Source: Pseudomonadota bacterium (GTDB lineage: Bacteria; Myxococcota_A; Polyangia; Polyangiales; Polyangiaceae). Taken from it: a DNA stretch of 64,000 nucleotides. The stretch is from positions 1 to 64,000 of the forward strand of contig JAEWRL010000020.1 of NCBI GenBank assembly GCA_023398955.1. Direction: 5' to 3'. Positions within the stretch are counted from its first letter, which is position 1. Each line of letters starts with the position of its first letter. This document shows positions 1-8,751 of this stretch, one piece after another. The notes below the pieces were generated by a model. It made no database searches. It worked only from the letters and a program-made list of their open reading frames with translations, and was not told the DNA's origin. The position numbers and the translations under genes were made by a program.

Positions 1-295
1 GGAGGCTGCCGTCTCTACGGTCGGTCGCCGAGGCGCAAGCGACACGGAGGGTCACAACGGGAACACGTGTTCAGGCTCGCACCATCGCAGCAGAGCACGA
101 CCCCGCCGCGGAGCGGCTTCGTTCAACCCGCCCCAAGACTCTCCGCGCTGAACCCTCTCAGAGAGCCCCCAGATCGCCCCGCTACGGCCCTCCTGGGGCC
201 GTCTCACCCGGGCCTCCGGGTTATGTCCCCCCACCGCCGACAAGAGCGTTCACCGCGCGGAGAAAGCGCCCTCGTGCGCGAAGGCTGACAAAACG

Positions 296-329
296 AAAAA
301 GGCTCCGGAAGCTTGTCTTCCGGAGCCTT

Positions 330-330
<1 letters not shown>
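296..330 (-). terminator. Intrinsic terminator of tRNA-fMet
   Basis: An 11-bp perfect stem (301-311 paired with 317-327, loop of 5) lies immediately downstream of the tRNA 3' end. On the minus strand it is followed by a run of five T (complement of 296-300), the classic rho-independent layout. The stem is also flanked by T on the other side (328-330), so it could work in both directions. Confidence 0.85.
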
Positions 331-406
<76 letters not shown>

Positions 407-419
407 TCAGAGGGCGCAG

Positions 420-447
420 ATGATACCTACCGGAAACCGACTGTCAA
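420..447 (-). promoter_or_regulatory. Sigma-70-type promoter of tRNA-fMet
   Basis: On the minus strand a perfect -35 box TTGACA (complement of 442-447) is followed after 16 bp by TATCAT (complement of 420-425). The 5' end of the mature tRNA lies about 14 nt beyond the -10 box, as expected for a stable-RNA promoter. Confidence 0.75.
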
Positions 448-590
448 AGGGAATCTTTGGACGGCTCCGATATTTCTCGCTTGGGCGGCTTCAAGCGGCG
501 GTTTTCCGGACACCTTGGGGCCAGAAACCGCGGATCGATACGCAGAACCCTATTGGCAGCGTGGGTGAGGCCGCGCATCCTGACGGGCAC

Positions 591-1997
591 ATGCCCAAGC
601 TCAGCTTCTTCGCCAACGTGATCGAGCAATTCGACCGCGCGGCTGCATATACCTCCCATCCGGCGGGCCTGCTGGAGCAGATCAAGGCGTGCAATGCCGT
701 GTTCCGCATTCGCTTCCCCCTGAAGATGGATGACGGGTCCATCAAGGTCATCGAAGCGTACCGCGCCGAACACAGCCACCATCGAACGCCGACAAAGGGC
801 GGTATCCGCTACAGCCCTGACGTCGATCAGGACGAGGTGATGGCCCTCGCCGCGCTCATGACCTTCAAGTGTGCCCTGGTGAACGTGCCCTTCGGTGGCG
901 CCAAGGGCGCTGTGAAGATCGACGCGCGCGCGTTCAGCTTGCGCGAGCTCGAGAACGTCACGCGACGCTATGCGGCGGAGCTCATCAAGAAGCGGTTCCT
1001 CGGCCCCGCCGTCGACGTCCCGGCGCCGGACTACGGCACGGGGGAGCGTGAGATGGCCTGGATAGCAGATACGTACCGGCAGCTCCACCAGGGGGAGCTC
1101 AATGCGGACGCTTGCGTGACGGCGAAGCCACTGGCTCTCGGGGGGATCCCGGGGCGCACGGAGGCGACCGGGCTGGGTGTATTCTTCGGGCTGCGTCGCT
1201 ACCTGGAAGACGTCGAGGAGATGGCTCGATTGGGCCTGACGCCGGGGGTCGCCGGAAAGCGTTGTGTCATCCAGGGTCTGGGGAACGTGGGCTCGCACGC
1301 GGCTCGTGCCCTGCAGGCGGCGGGGGCGGTCCTCGTGGGCCTCATCGAGCACGACGGGACGTTGCGGAACGACGAGGGAATCGACCTTCACGCCGTCATG
1401 CTCCACAAGCAACAGACCGGCAGCATCCGCAACTATTCGGGTGCTACCACTTTGGACCGGGACATAGGGCTGGAGATCCCGTGCGATATCCTCATCCCAG
1501 CGGCGCTCCAGAGGGTCATCGACGACAACAACGCGGGGCGCATCCAGGCGAAGATCGTCGGCGAAGCCGCGAATGGTCCCATTACGATCGAGGGGGAAGA
1601 GATCCTGGCCGCACGGGGCATCACGGTGCTTCCGGACCTGTACCTCAACTCTGGTGGCGTCACCGTCTCGTACTTCGAGTGGCTGCGAAACCTGAAGCAC
1701 GTCAGCTTTGAACGCATGACCACCCGCTGGGAGGCGACGGTCAACGAGCACTTCGCCGACGCGCTGGAACGACTCACGGGCGCGCAGCTCGATCCGGCAG
1801 AGCGAAACCTCCTGGTTCGGGGCCCCTCGGAACGGGAGCTCGTCCACACGGCCCTCGAGAACACGATGATCATGGCATTGCGGGCGATGATGGAGGTGCG
1901 CAACCGTCTAGGGGTGCAGGATCTGCGGACTGCCGCCTACGTGCTCGCGATTGACCGGGTGGCTCGCGTCTACTCCAGCTATGGGATCTTCCCGTGA
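591..1997 (+). CDS. gdhA: Glu/Leu/Phe/Val dehydrogenase (glutamate dehydrogenase family)
   Basis: A 468-residue amino-acid dehydrogenase that interconverts an amino acid (probably glutamate) with its 2-oxo acid and ammonia using NAD(P). The substrate-binding dimerisation domain is N-terminal and includes TPTKGGIRYSPDVD, the active-site region VNVPFGGAKGAVK and PAPDYGTGEREM. The Rossmann domain follows, with GLGNVGSHAA. The family-typical EAANGPIT and PDLYLNSGGVTVSYFEW blocks come after it. The reading frame runs open back through the tRNA, so I start at the ATG at 591; an in-frame GTG at 561 is an alternative. The last codons form the first unit of a 25-bp tandem repeat that includes the stop. 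Family assignment is secure; glutamate as substrate is inferred. Confidence 0.9.
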   Translation: MPKLSFFANVIEQFDRAAAYTSHPAGLLEQIKACNAVFRIRFPLKMDDGSIKVIEAYRAEHSHHRTPTKGGIRYSPDVDQDEVMALAALMTFKCALVNVPFGGAKGAVKIDARAFSLRELENVTRRYAAELIKKRFLGPAVDVPAPDYGTGEREMAWIADTYRQLHQGELNADACVTAKPLALGGIPGRTEATGLGVFFGLRRYLEDVEEMARLGLTPGVAGKRCVIQGLGNVGSHAARALQAAGAVLVGLIEHDGTLRNDEGIDLHAVMLHKQQTGSIRNYSGATTLDRDIGLEIPCDILIPAALQRVIDDNNAGRIQAKIVGEAANGPITIEGEEILAARGITVLPDLYLNSGGVTVSYFEWLRNLKHVSFERMTTRWEATVNEHFADALERLTGAQLDPAERNLLVRGPSERELVHTALENTMIMALRAMMEVRNRLGVQDLRTAAYVLAIDRVARVYSSYGIFP

Positions 1998-2051
1998 GGC
2001 CAGCAGTGGGATCTTCCCGTGAGGCCAGCTATGGGAGCTTCCCGTGAGGCG
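1977..2051 (+). repeat. Three 25-bp tandem repeats over the gdh stop codon
   Basis: Three direct copies (1977-2001, 2002-2026, 2027-2051) differ at only a few positions. Copy one encodes the last residues (SSYGIFP) and the stop of the dehydrogenase. Copies two and three lie behind the stop, so the duplication does not change the protein. Confidence 0.9.
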
Positions 2052-2077
2052 GTGACCTGGTAGCTGTCCTGCGCCAG

Positions 2078-3202
2078 CTAAAACCGCGGGGTTAGGATCA
2101 TCTCTTCTCCGTTCGGAGGAGTAACGAATAGCTGCAGGGCGATATTGTCGCGGGGGCCCTGGAAGTAGGACACGAAGAGCCGGTGTTTTCCGGCGGTAAG
2201 ACGCATGTTGCCATGCTTTACCGCAGGCGGGTGCTGGCCGTCGTTGTCCACGATCAGGTAGTCGTCCACCCAGAGCTTTGCGCCATCATCGCTGACGAGC
2301 CTGAAAGCGTATTGCCCCGACCTGCGGACCTCGAAAGTTCCTCTGTAACGGATGGCGAACCACTCGTTACGTGCAGTGACTCCGGGAAACCCGAGCTGGA
2401 AACGACGGGGTGGCACGTCCAAGGTGTCCGTGAAGAAGGTGACCTCGCGCGGGCAATTCGTGATAGCGGTCAAGCGCGGAGTTCCCTTGGGAATGAAGCA
2501 CACATCTGCCCGGAAGGCGCCGCTCGGGCCACCGAAGGGGAATCGCTCGGTGACGACGCGGTTACCCGCGCCCCAGCCGCGCCCCTTCCCGCCGGGGCCG
2601 CCGCCGCGTCCGGGGCCGAGACCGCTGTGACGGCTCCACCGAGCCGAGCTGGGGGCCACCAGCGGGGCTGTCGCCGTGGGGCGTCTGGCGGCGAGCAGGT
2701 TCTTGCGCATGGGGCCCGGTCGTAGTGTGTCGGGCCACGCCGGGTCGTCCTGGGCTGGGTCAGCGAGCAGCTCGACGGCGCTGGCGGGGGCGGCGTCGGG
2801 CTCGGCCTCGGCTTCTGGAGCCACGCTGGCCAAGCGCGAGTCTTCGCGGACCTCCGGCGCGGGGGCGACCGCTGGCGCCTCGGGCGGGGCTGGAACAATG
2901 TGCGCCGGGACCATTTCGTCGGCGTCACTGGGGTTCGGCAACAGGGAACCGCCGCCTGGCGCGGGCCCTGGCACCTCCGCCGCAGTGGGGACCGTGACGA
3001 CCTCCACCAGGGTCGCAGAGCCGTCGCTGGCGGCCGTTGGTGAGAGGATGGCAGACGAGGCGGAGAGAGGCCGGAACGACGCAAGGCCCGCATGGAGCGC
3101 GACGGCAGCCGCAAGGCAAAGGAGCCACCGGCGTTGAGGCTCTTTCGCTCCGTCGATGGGGACTGCCTGACCCGAGCTGGTCGTGCGGCTTTCGTTCTTC
3201 AC
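2078..3202 (-). CDS. Membrane-anchored PA14-domain protein with TonB-like N terminus
   Basis: A protein of about 374 residues. Residues about 26-44 form one membrane helix containing a histidine (AAAVALHAGLA), reminiscent of the TonB/energy-transducer anchor. A long Pro/Ala/Glu-rich linker (about 50-170) and a Gly-rich stretch (about 185-205) follow. The C-terminal 140 residues look like a PA14 domain: FEVRRSGQYAFRLVSDDGAKLWVDD, then a GNMRLTAGKHRLFVSYFQG-type strand pair. PA14 domains are beta-barrel modules often used in carbohydrate or surface binding. The frame opens at a GTG at 3241, but the GTG at 3202 has GGGAG eight bases upstream and is preferred. It is convergent with the dehydrogenase. 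No TonB C-terminal domain is visible. The function is unknown; an envelope-anchored binding protein is inferred. Confidence 0.75.
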   Translation of the reverse strand: MKNESRTTSSGQAVPIDGAKEPQRRWLLCLAAAVALHAGLASFRPLSASSAILSPTAASDGSATLVEVVTVPTAAEVPGPAPGGGSLLPNPSDADEMVPAHIVPAPPEAPAVAPAPEVREDSRLASVAPEAEAEPDAAPASAVELLADPAQDDPAWPDTLRPGPMRKNLLAARRPTATAPLVAPSSARWSRHSGLGPGRGGGPGGKGRGWGAGNRVVTERFPFGGPSGAFRADVCFIPKGTPRLTAITNCPREVTFFTDTLDVPPRRFQLGFPGVTARNEWFAIRYRGTFEVRRSGQYAFRLVSDDGAKLWVDDYLIVDNDGQHPPAVKHGNMRLTAGKHRLFVSYFQGPRDNIALQLFVTPPNGEEMILTPRF

Positions 3203-3282
3203 CTGGCGGTCTCCCGTCGCGCTGGCCAACGGCCGTCTCACGCGACCCCCCGGGCTGTGAGCCTACCATCGTTGGGCTCGTC

Positions 3283-3336
3283 CCGCGCGTCGTGGAGTGC
3301 CGGCGCGTCGTGGAGTGCCGGCGCGTCGTGGAATGT
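3283..3336 (+). repeat. Three 18-bp tandem repeats
   Basis: Units 3283-3300, 3301-3318 and 3319-3336 (consensus CGGCGCGTCGTGGAGTGC) lie between the PA14 gene and the small membrane-protein gene. Middle and last copies differ at two positions. Confidence 0.85.
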
Positions 3337-3367
3337 TACGGGCGGCTTGGTCGTTCTCTCCTGGCGC

Positions 3368-3583
3368 ATGCCTGACCCTTGGTTCCTCTTCGTCAGCTTC
3401 ATGGCGGCCGTGCTGGGCTTGGCGCTCTTCCGATACGGGCGCCGCCAGTCGCGCTTGCCGCACCTGATTGGGGGTATTGGGCTCATGGCGGTGCCCTGGG
3501 CCTTGCCTTCAGCTCTGTGGGTAGCGGTCGTTTCGGTGCTGCTCTGCGGGCTCGTGTTCGCTCTGGTGCGTCTGGGGCTCTGA
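3368..3583 (+). CDS. Small membrane protein (71 aa), unknown function
   Basis: The frame from the ATG at 3368 gives 71 residues with two strongly hydrophobic segments. Residues about 5-20 include FLFVSFMAAVLGLALF. Residues about 38-68 are a long hydrophobic region that may cross once or twice. A short basic loop (RYGRRQSR) between them suggests a helical hairpin in the inner membrane. The pattern of hydrophobic codons is far from what a random GC-rich frame gives, which supports real coding. Family not recognised. It stands alone, divergent from the PA14 gene. Confidence 0.6.
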   Translation: MPDPWFLFVSFMAAVLGLALFRYGRRQSRLPHLIGGIGLMAVPWALPSALWVAVVSVLLCGLVFALVRLGL

Positions 3584-4004
3584 TGCAGATGCCCTGATTG
3601 GGGCCTGATTGGGGGAGGGCAGAGGCGCAGAGTAGGGCCTTGTCCCCTTACGTGCCAGCCTGGAAGCCGGGTCGGAAAACTTCATGTTGGTTGGGGTCCC
3701 CCTTGGGGCGCTACCAGGAGCCTTCTCGGCGCTTTCCGCGACTGCGGGAGCCCCGTACTCCTCGGGTTGAAGAGCCTCCGCCCACCTGTTGCTCTGGACA
3801 GCTTGATCCTTCATAGTGCCCGGAGTTCTGGGTCCCGCTGAGCTCAGTCAACCGTAGCTGGCAGGTCAATCGTAGCTGGCAGTCCGGTGCGGCGGGTTTC
3901 AAGTGGTAGGCCCAGGTCGCTCCCCGCGCGCTCACGACTGGGCGCCAGGTCCCCTCGGAGCGCATCTGCGTGCTCCCGAGAGTCTGCAAGGAATCCAAGG
4001 TCTG
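3584..4004. other. Intergenic stretch with short tandem duplications
   Basis: No convincing gene. Two tandem duplications are visible: 11 bp twice at 3593-3614 (CCTGATTGGGG) and 18 bp twice at 3848-3883, the latter with two mismatches. The promoter of the cellulase gene presumably lies here, but I cannot point to a convincing -10/-35 pair. Confidence 0.6.
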
Positions 4005-6362
4005 ATGAAAGCTATGCACCCGAACACCGCTCTTTGGCTTCTGGTGGTCCCGCTAGCCGTCGCTGGCTGCGGCGGCAGTTCCCAGGAGGCTGCATCGCCC
4101 GTGGGAGGCACCGTCGCGGCCAAGGCCAAGATGCAGGTAGGGGACCCCGGAAAGAAGGGCGACTCCCTGCTGCGCAATGGCGCTTTCGACGAGGGAACCA
4201 CCATCCCGTGGAGTGTGGCCATCACGCCGCCCGCCTCCGGCGAAGGCAAGTTGAGCGACGAAGAATTGTGCGTCGACGTGAAGGCTCCGGGCAAGCAGAC
4301 CTTCGATATAGTCGTGCGTCAGCGGCCCCTGGTGATCCAACGCGACCACCAATACACCCTGAAGTTCAAAGCTCACTCGACCGCGCAGACCCGTGCGCGG
4401 CCTTCCGTTGGGGTGACGTCGCCGAAAAAGGAGTTGTGGTCGGCGATTGTCGACGTAGGTCCCACGCCGCAGGTGTACGGCGCCACCTTCTCCATCAACG
4501 AGGACGTGGCCAGTGATGGAGAGGTGATCATCGAGCTGGGAGGCCCCCTTGCTGGTACGGCTCAACCCTTCACGATCTGCTTCGACGATATCGCGCTCGA
4601 AGACCCCAAGTTCAAGCGCCTCGAGCCGCGCGTGGGCCCGCCGCGGCCCAAGGTGCGGGTCAACCAGATCGGCTATTTCCCAGGGCTCGACAAGCATGCG
4701 ACAGTGAAGAACCCGAGCCAGGAGCCCCTCGACTGGAAGCTCCTCGACGCGAGTGGCGAGACGGTGGCTACAGGGAAGACTGAGGTGTTCGGCGAGGATC
4801 AGGACGCTGGCGAGTTCGTCCACACGGTGGATTTCTCGAGCGTCCAGAAGAAGGGAGAAGGCTACGTACTGGAGGTCGCTGGAGAGAAGAGCGTGCCCTT
4901 CGACATTCGTAACGACATCTACTCGGACGCGAAGTATGACGCCCTCTCATTCTTCTATCACAACCGCAGCGGCATCGCGATCAAGATGCCGTATGCGAAG
5001 CACGAGAAGTGGACCCGTCCCGCCGGGCACGTGAGCGACAAGAGTGTGCCGTGCGGGGAGGGGACCGGTTGCGACTACTCCCTGGACGTGAGCGGCGGCT
5101 GGTACGACGCTGGTGATCACGGCAAGTATGTGGTGAATGGCGGAATCACCGTCTGGACGCTCCTGAATCTCTGGGAACGCTTCGAACACATCGCCAAGAA
5201 CACCGCGCCATTCAAGGACAACACAATGCCCATCCCGGAGGCGGGGAATGGCAAACCCGATCTTCTGGATGAGGTGCGTTGGGAGCTCGAGTGGATGCTG
5301 AAGATGCAGGTGCCAGGGGGGCAGAAGCTTGCCGGTATGGTGCACCACAAGATGCACGACGTGAAGTGGACGGGTATCCCGACGCGCCCCGACCAGGATC
5401 CGGAGAAGCGCACCTTGCGCCGCCCGAGCACGGCCGCGACCCTCAACATGGCTGCCAGCGCCGCACAGGGTGCTCGCATCTGGAAGAGCATCGACGCCGC
5501 ATTCTCCAAGAAGCTGCTCGCTGCGGCCGAGAAGGCTTGGGCGGCCGCGAAGGCGAACCCAGCAGTCTACGCGCCGGGTGACGACGGGACCGGCGGAGGA
5601 CCCTACGGCGACATCGACGTCACGGACGAGTTCTATTGGGCGGCGGCCGAGCTGTATCTGACTACGGGCAAGGATGCCTATCTTCAGGAGGCCCGCGCGA
5701 GCAAGCACTACCTGGACGTGCCGCTCAGCGCAGGCGGCGGCAATGCCAGCATGGGTTGGCAGAATACGCAGGCCTTGGGAACCATCTCTCTGGCAGTCGT
5801 CCCGAGCAACCTGCCCAAGGAGGAGGTCGAGAAGGCCCGGCAGGCCGTCGTCGGCGCTGCCAATGACTACGCATCCGATCGCAAGAAGCTGGGGTACCGG
5901 GTACCGTTCCAGGCCACGGGCGGGCGTTTCCCCTGGGGCAGCAATTCCTTCGTTCTGAACAACGCACTAATCCTTGGCCTAGCCTATGATTTTACGAAGG
6001 ACGCCGACTATCTCAACGCGGTGAGCGACGCCGCAGATTACCTCCTGGGTCGCAATCCGCTGAACCAGAGCTACGTCGCCGGGTACGGGGAGTATCCGCT
6101 ACTCAACCCACACCACCGCTTCTGGGCCAAGCAGGCGAACCCGGAGTACCCGGAAGCTCCGCCCGGAGTCATCTCTGGAGGGCCCAACTCAGGAGTCGAG
6201 GATCCGTGGGCCAAGAAGTATGGCCTGGGTGGCTGCTCGCCACAGCAGTGCTTCTTGGATCACTACGAGAGCTGGTCGACGAATGAGGTAGCCATCAACT
6301 GGAACTCGCCGTTTGCCTGGATGCTCTTCTTTCTCGACGCGCAAGCGCCCAAGGTCCAGTAG
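4005..6362 (+). CDS. Lipoprotein glycoside hydrolase family 9 cellulase
   Basis: A 785-residue inverting endoglucanase-type enzyme. The N terminus is a lipoprotein signal ending in the lipobox VAGC, so the enzyme is probably lipid-anchored to the envelope. Domain order: a CBM4/9-like beta-sandwich (about 50-195), an Ig-like CelD_N domain (about 210-300, starting PKVRVNQIGYFPG), then the GH9 (alpha/alpha)6 barrel. Catalytic features are intact: WYDAGDH with Asp368 and Asp371 (catalytic base pair), NPHHR at 701-705 in the substrate cleft, and the proton-donor glutamate E761 in NEVAINWN. I use the ATG at 4005 because it gives a clean signal peptide and has AAGG just upstream; the frame is open further 5'. 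Substrate is most likely beta-1,4-glucan. Tethering rather than free secretion is the unusual part. Confidence 0.93.
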   Translation: MKAMHPNTALWLLVVPLAVAGCGGSSQEAASPVGGTVAAKAKMQVGDPGKKGDSLLRNGAFDEGTTIPWSVAITPPASGEGKLSDEELCVDVKAPGKQTFDIVVRQRPLVIQRDHQYTLKFKAHSTAQTRARPSVGVTSPKKELWSAIVDVGPTPQVYGATFSINEDVASDGEVIIELGGPLAGTAQPFTICFDDIALEDPKFKRLEPRVGPPRPKVRVNQIGYFPGLDKHATVKNPSQEPLDWKLLDASGETVATGKTEVFGEDQDAGEFVHTVDFSSVQKKGEGYVLEVAGEKSVPFDIRNDIYSDAKYDALSFFYHNRSGIAIKMPYAKHEKWTRPAGHVSDKSVPCGEGTGCDYSLDVSGGWYDAGDHGKYVVNGGITVWTLLNLWERFEHIAKNTAPFKDNTMPIPEAGNGKPDLLDEVRWELEWMLKMQVPGGQKLAGMVHHKMHDVKWTGIPTRPDQDPEKRTLRRPSTAATLNMAASAAQGARIWKSIDAAFSKKLLAAAEKAWAAAKANPAVYAPGDDGTGGGPYGDIDVTDEFYWAAAELYLTTGKDAYLQEARASKHYLDVPLSAGGGNASMGWQNTQALGTISLAVVPSNLPKEEVEKARQAVVGAANDYASDRKKLGYRVPFQATGGRFPWGSNSFVLNNALILGLAYDFTKDADYLNAVSDAADYLLGRNPLNQSYVAGYGEYPLLNPHHRFWAKQANPEYPEAPPGVISGGPNSGVEDPWAKKYGLGGCSPQQCFLDHYESWSTNEVAINWNSPFAWMLFFLDAQAPKVQ

Positions 6363-6423
6363 TAGGATCGCGAAGGGCAGCGACAGAGGCCCGGGGCTGC
6401 GCTGAAGATGCCGGCTCCGGGGC

Positions 6424-7446
6424 TCAAGGCGAGGTTTCTGGACCTCGGCCTGGAGCGCGCAGCCAAAAGGCGTCGCTGCGGCCGTCGTAGTATCCGGCGA
6501 GGATGGCGTCGAGTGCCCGAGAGGTGCGGAGAGCGGAGCGGCCCGTGCTGGGGCATGCGCCTCGTTTTCCGTTCAGCTCCGCGACGATGGTCTCGACGAG
6601 GTGGCTGTGGATGCCAGCTGGGTTGGTGAACTGGAAGCTCTCGGAGCCCCTGTCGGTCGTCACGACGACAGGGCCGTCACCGAACGTCGATAGGCTGATC
6701 CTGCCTCGCTCTCCTGCGATCTCTATCTCGTCGCGGTGTTCGTCTGCCGCGAAGCTCCAGGCTGCGCTAAGCAGCGGGCCCCCTTGAAAGGCCCCGCAGG
6801 CCACGACGGTATCCTCGACGCCGGGACCCTCGTCCATGCGACGGGCTTCCCCCGTCACTGTCTCAATCGGGCCGAGCAGGAAGTCGAGGACGTCCAACGT
6901 GTGGCTGCCGAGATCCATGAGGAGGCCGCCGCCGGAGCGCTCGGGTTCGAATCGCCACCCGACGTCTTCTCGGCTGCGGTGCCGTGAATAGCGCACTGTG
7001 ACGGTCAATGGTGTGCCGATGCGCCGTTCTCGGAGCAGCGTTGCCACGTGGAGGAAGCGCGGCAGTGCGCGCCGGTAGTAGGCAACGAACAAGGGTAGGC
7101 CAGCCTCACCGAACGCGGTCAGCATGCGCTCGCATTCGGGGGTATGGCGCGCCATCGGCTTCTCCACGTAGCAGGGCTTACCGGCCTCGGCGCACGCGAG
7201 CGCGTAGCTTGCGTGGGAATCCGGTGGAGTCGCGACGTAGACCGCGTTGACGGCCGGATCGCTCAGCACGGCGGCTGCGTCGGTCGTCCAACGTCGGACC
7301 CCATGCCGGCGAGCGTAATCCTCGGCTTTGGCCGCATCCCGGCGCATGACGACGGCGATCTCGCTACCCGCCACCTGCCGCAGCGGAGGCCCGCTCTTCA
7401 CCTCACAGACGGAGCCACATCCGAGGATGCCCCAACGCACGGTCAT
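6424..7446 (-). CDS. Gfo/Idh/MocA family NAD(P)-dependent oxidoreductase
   Basis: A 340-residue sugar or sugar-alcohol dehydrogenase homologue. The Rossmann start WGILGCGSV, the segment AVYVATPPDSHASYALACAE and the cofactor/active-site EKPMA motif are typical. The second half (from about 130) is the alpha/beta substrate-binding domain with GGGLLMDLGSHTLDVLDFLLG, where the histidine is the usual catalytic candidate. Start chosen at the ATG at 7446, directly before the Rossmann strand; the frame extends 22 codons upstream without homology. It is convergent with the cellulase, 60 bp apart. The exact substrate cannot be read from sequence; a role in processing cellulase-derived sugars would be speculation. 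Confidence 0.88.
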   Translation of the reverse strand: MTVRWGILGCGSVCEVKSGPPLRQVAGSEIAVVMRRDAAKAEDYARRHGVRRWTTDAAAVLSDPAVNAVYVATPPDSHASYALACAEAGKPCYVEKPMARHTPECERMLTAFGEAGLPLFVAYYRRALPRFLHVATLLRERRIGTPLTVTVRYSRHRSREDVGWRFEPERSGGGLLMDLGSHTLDVLDFLLGPIETVTGEARRMDEGPGVEDTVVACGAFQGGPLLSAAWSFAADEHRDEIEIAGERGRISLSTFGDGPVVVTTDRGSESFQFTNPAGIHSHLVETIVAELNGKRGACPSTGRSALRTSRALDAILAGYYDGRSDAFWLRAPGRGPETSP

Positions 7447-7758
7447 GGCCGGAGGGTAGCAGAGGAACGAGGGGGCAGGGGACCACGTGGCGGAGTGCGC
7501 CATCACTGGCAACGCGCCGCGTCAGAGATATTCCTCCGTCAACCAACTCGCCCCATTCGCCCTTGAGGATTGGGAGAACGCCGGCCCCCCCTGGCCAGGT
7601 CGCGCTCCGGCACTATCGATCCCTTAGCGGTTGCACGCCCGATAGGGCCCCGCCTCCGTTCGCAGCTCGAGCGCCTATCCAGCGCCTGTTCTGCAGGTCC
7701 GGACGCCGGGATTGTACCCCGTAGGGCCAGCTTCCCCATTCCCACATCAGAGGCCCCA

Positions 7759-8526
7759 TTGGCTATCGTCGTTCTCTTGATTGCTCACTGGCAGATCTCG
7801 GTCTTCTTCCAGACCTTCTTCTTACATCGCTACGGCGCCCATCGGCAGTTCCAGATGTCCCGCTTCTGGGAGCGCACCTTTCACCTGATGACGTACCTCT
7901 CCCAAGGTACGAGCTACCTCTCGCCACGAGCGTACGCGATTTTGCACCGGTCGCATCACGCCTACTCGGACTCCGAGCGGGATCCGCATTCCCCAGCCAA
8001 CCACCACAACGTGGTCGCGATGATGTGGGCTACCCTGAAGCAGTACCGCGGCTACGTGAAGGGGACGCGGATTCCTGAGGCGCGCTTCGAAGGAGGCTAT
8101 CCGGAGTGGCCCCTGCTCGACAGGATTGGCGGCTCCTGGGTGGCGTCTCTCGGCTGGGCCGCGGGCTACACGGGCGTCTACATCCTTCTCGCCCCATCCG
8201 CGTGGTACTTCCTCCTGCTCCCCATCCACTTTTTGATGGGCCCCATCCACGGTGCCATCGTGAACTGGTGCGGCCACCGTTACGGATACCGCAACTTCGA
8301 CACCGGGGACCTTTCGCGCAATACGCTGCCGTTCGACCTCGTGACGTGGGGCGAGCTGTTTCAGAACAACCACCACCGGTTTGGCCAGAGCCCCAATTTC
8401 GCGGCGCGGCGCTTCGAAATCGACCCGACCTACGGCGTCATCCGCCTCCTCGCGGCGGCAGGAATCATCGAGCTCACCGGCAACCAGCGCGTTCAGTCTC
8501 CGAAGAGCTCGGCCCAACCCGCGTGA
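7759..8526 (+). CDS. Membrane fatty-acid (acyl-CoA delta-9 type) desaturase
   Basis: Introduces a double bond into fatty acyl chains in the membrane with a di-iron centre. Three histidine boxes are visible: HRYGAH (HxxxxH), HRSHH (HxxHH) and QNNHH near the C terminus, with long hydrophobic segments between them. The third box has Gln where HxxHH would have its first His, a form I recall in some bacterial subgroups. No ATG opens the homologous region. The TTG at 7759, with AGAGG six bases upstream, gives a 255-residue protein beginning just before the first membrane helix. The frame is open back to 7570, but that extension (Arg/Pro-rich) looks non-coding. Start therefore uncertain. Confidence 0.88.
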   Translation: MAIVVLLIAHWQISVFFQTFFLHRYGAHRQFQMSRFWERTFHLMTYLSQGTSYLSPRAYAILHRSHHAYSDSERDPHSPANHHNVVAMMWATLKQYRGYVKGTRIPEARFEGGYPEWPLLDRIGGSWVASLGWAAGYTGVYILLAPSAWYFLLLPIHFLMGPIHGAIVNWCGHRYGYRNFDTGDLSRNTLPFDLVTWGELFQNNHHRFGQSPNFAARRFEIDPTYGVIRLLAAAGIIELTGNQRVQSPKSSAQPA

Positions 8527-8751
8527 GGTGTTACAGGCCGCGGGTCAGCTCACGGCTGCGCGACCCGCCAGCGCCAACGGGATAACGTCGCGACGGTGGC
8601 CGCAGCAGATCGCCGCGGCCCCGGCTTCGGAGCAGGCCCACCGCGGATCACGGGCCGGTAGGACGTTGCAGCCATCCGTGACCGTCATGGGAAACGGAGG
8701 GCGCCGCAGCAGCATGATGCAGCGACGCCTCGTTTTCCATGGTGGTGCCCC

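Noticed and set aside
444..1847. Long minus-strand frame opposite the dehydrogenase
   Set aside because: It is antisense to a clear enzyme gene and contains no recognisable motif; long antisense frames are common at this GC content.
8338..8400. Loss of a di-iron His in the desaturase (QNNHH in place of HxxHH)
   Set aside because: I recall this form in related bacterial desaturases, so it is probably a subgroup feature rather than inactivation.
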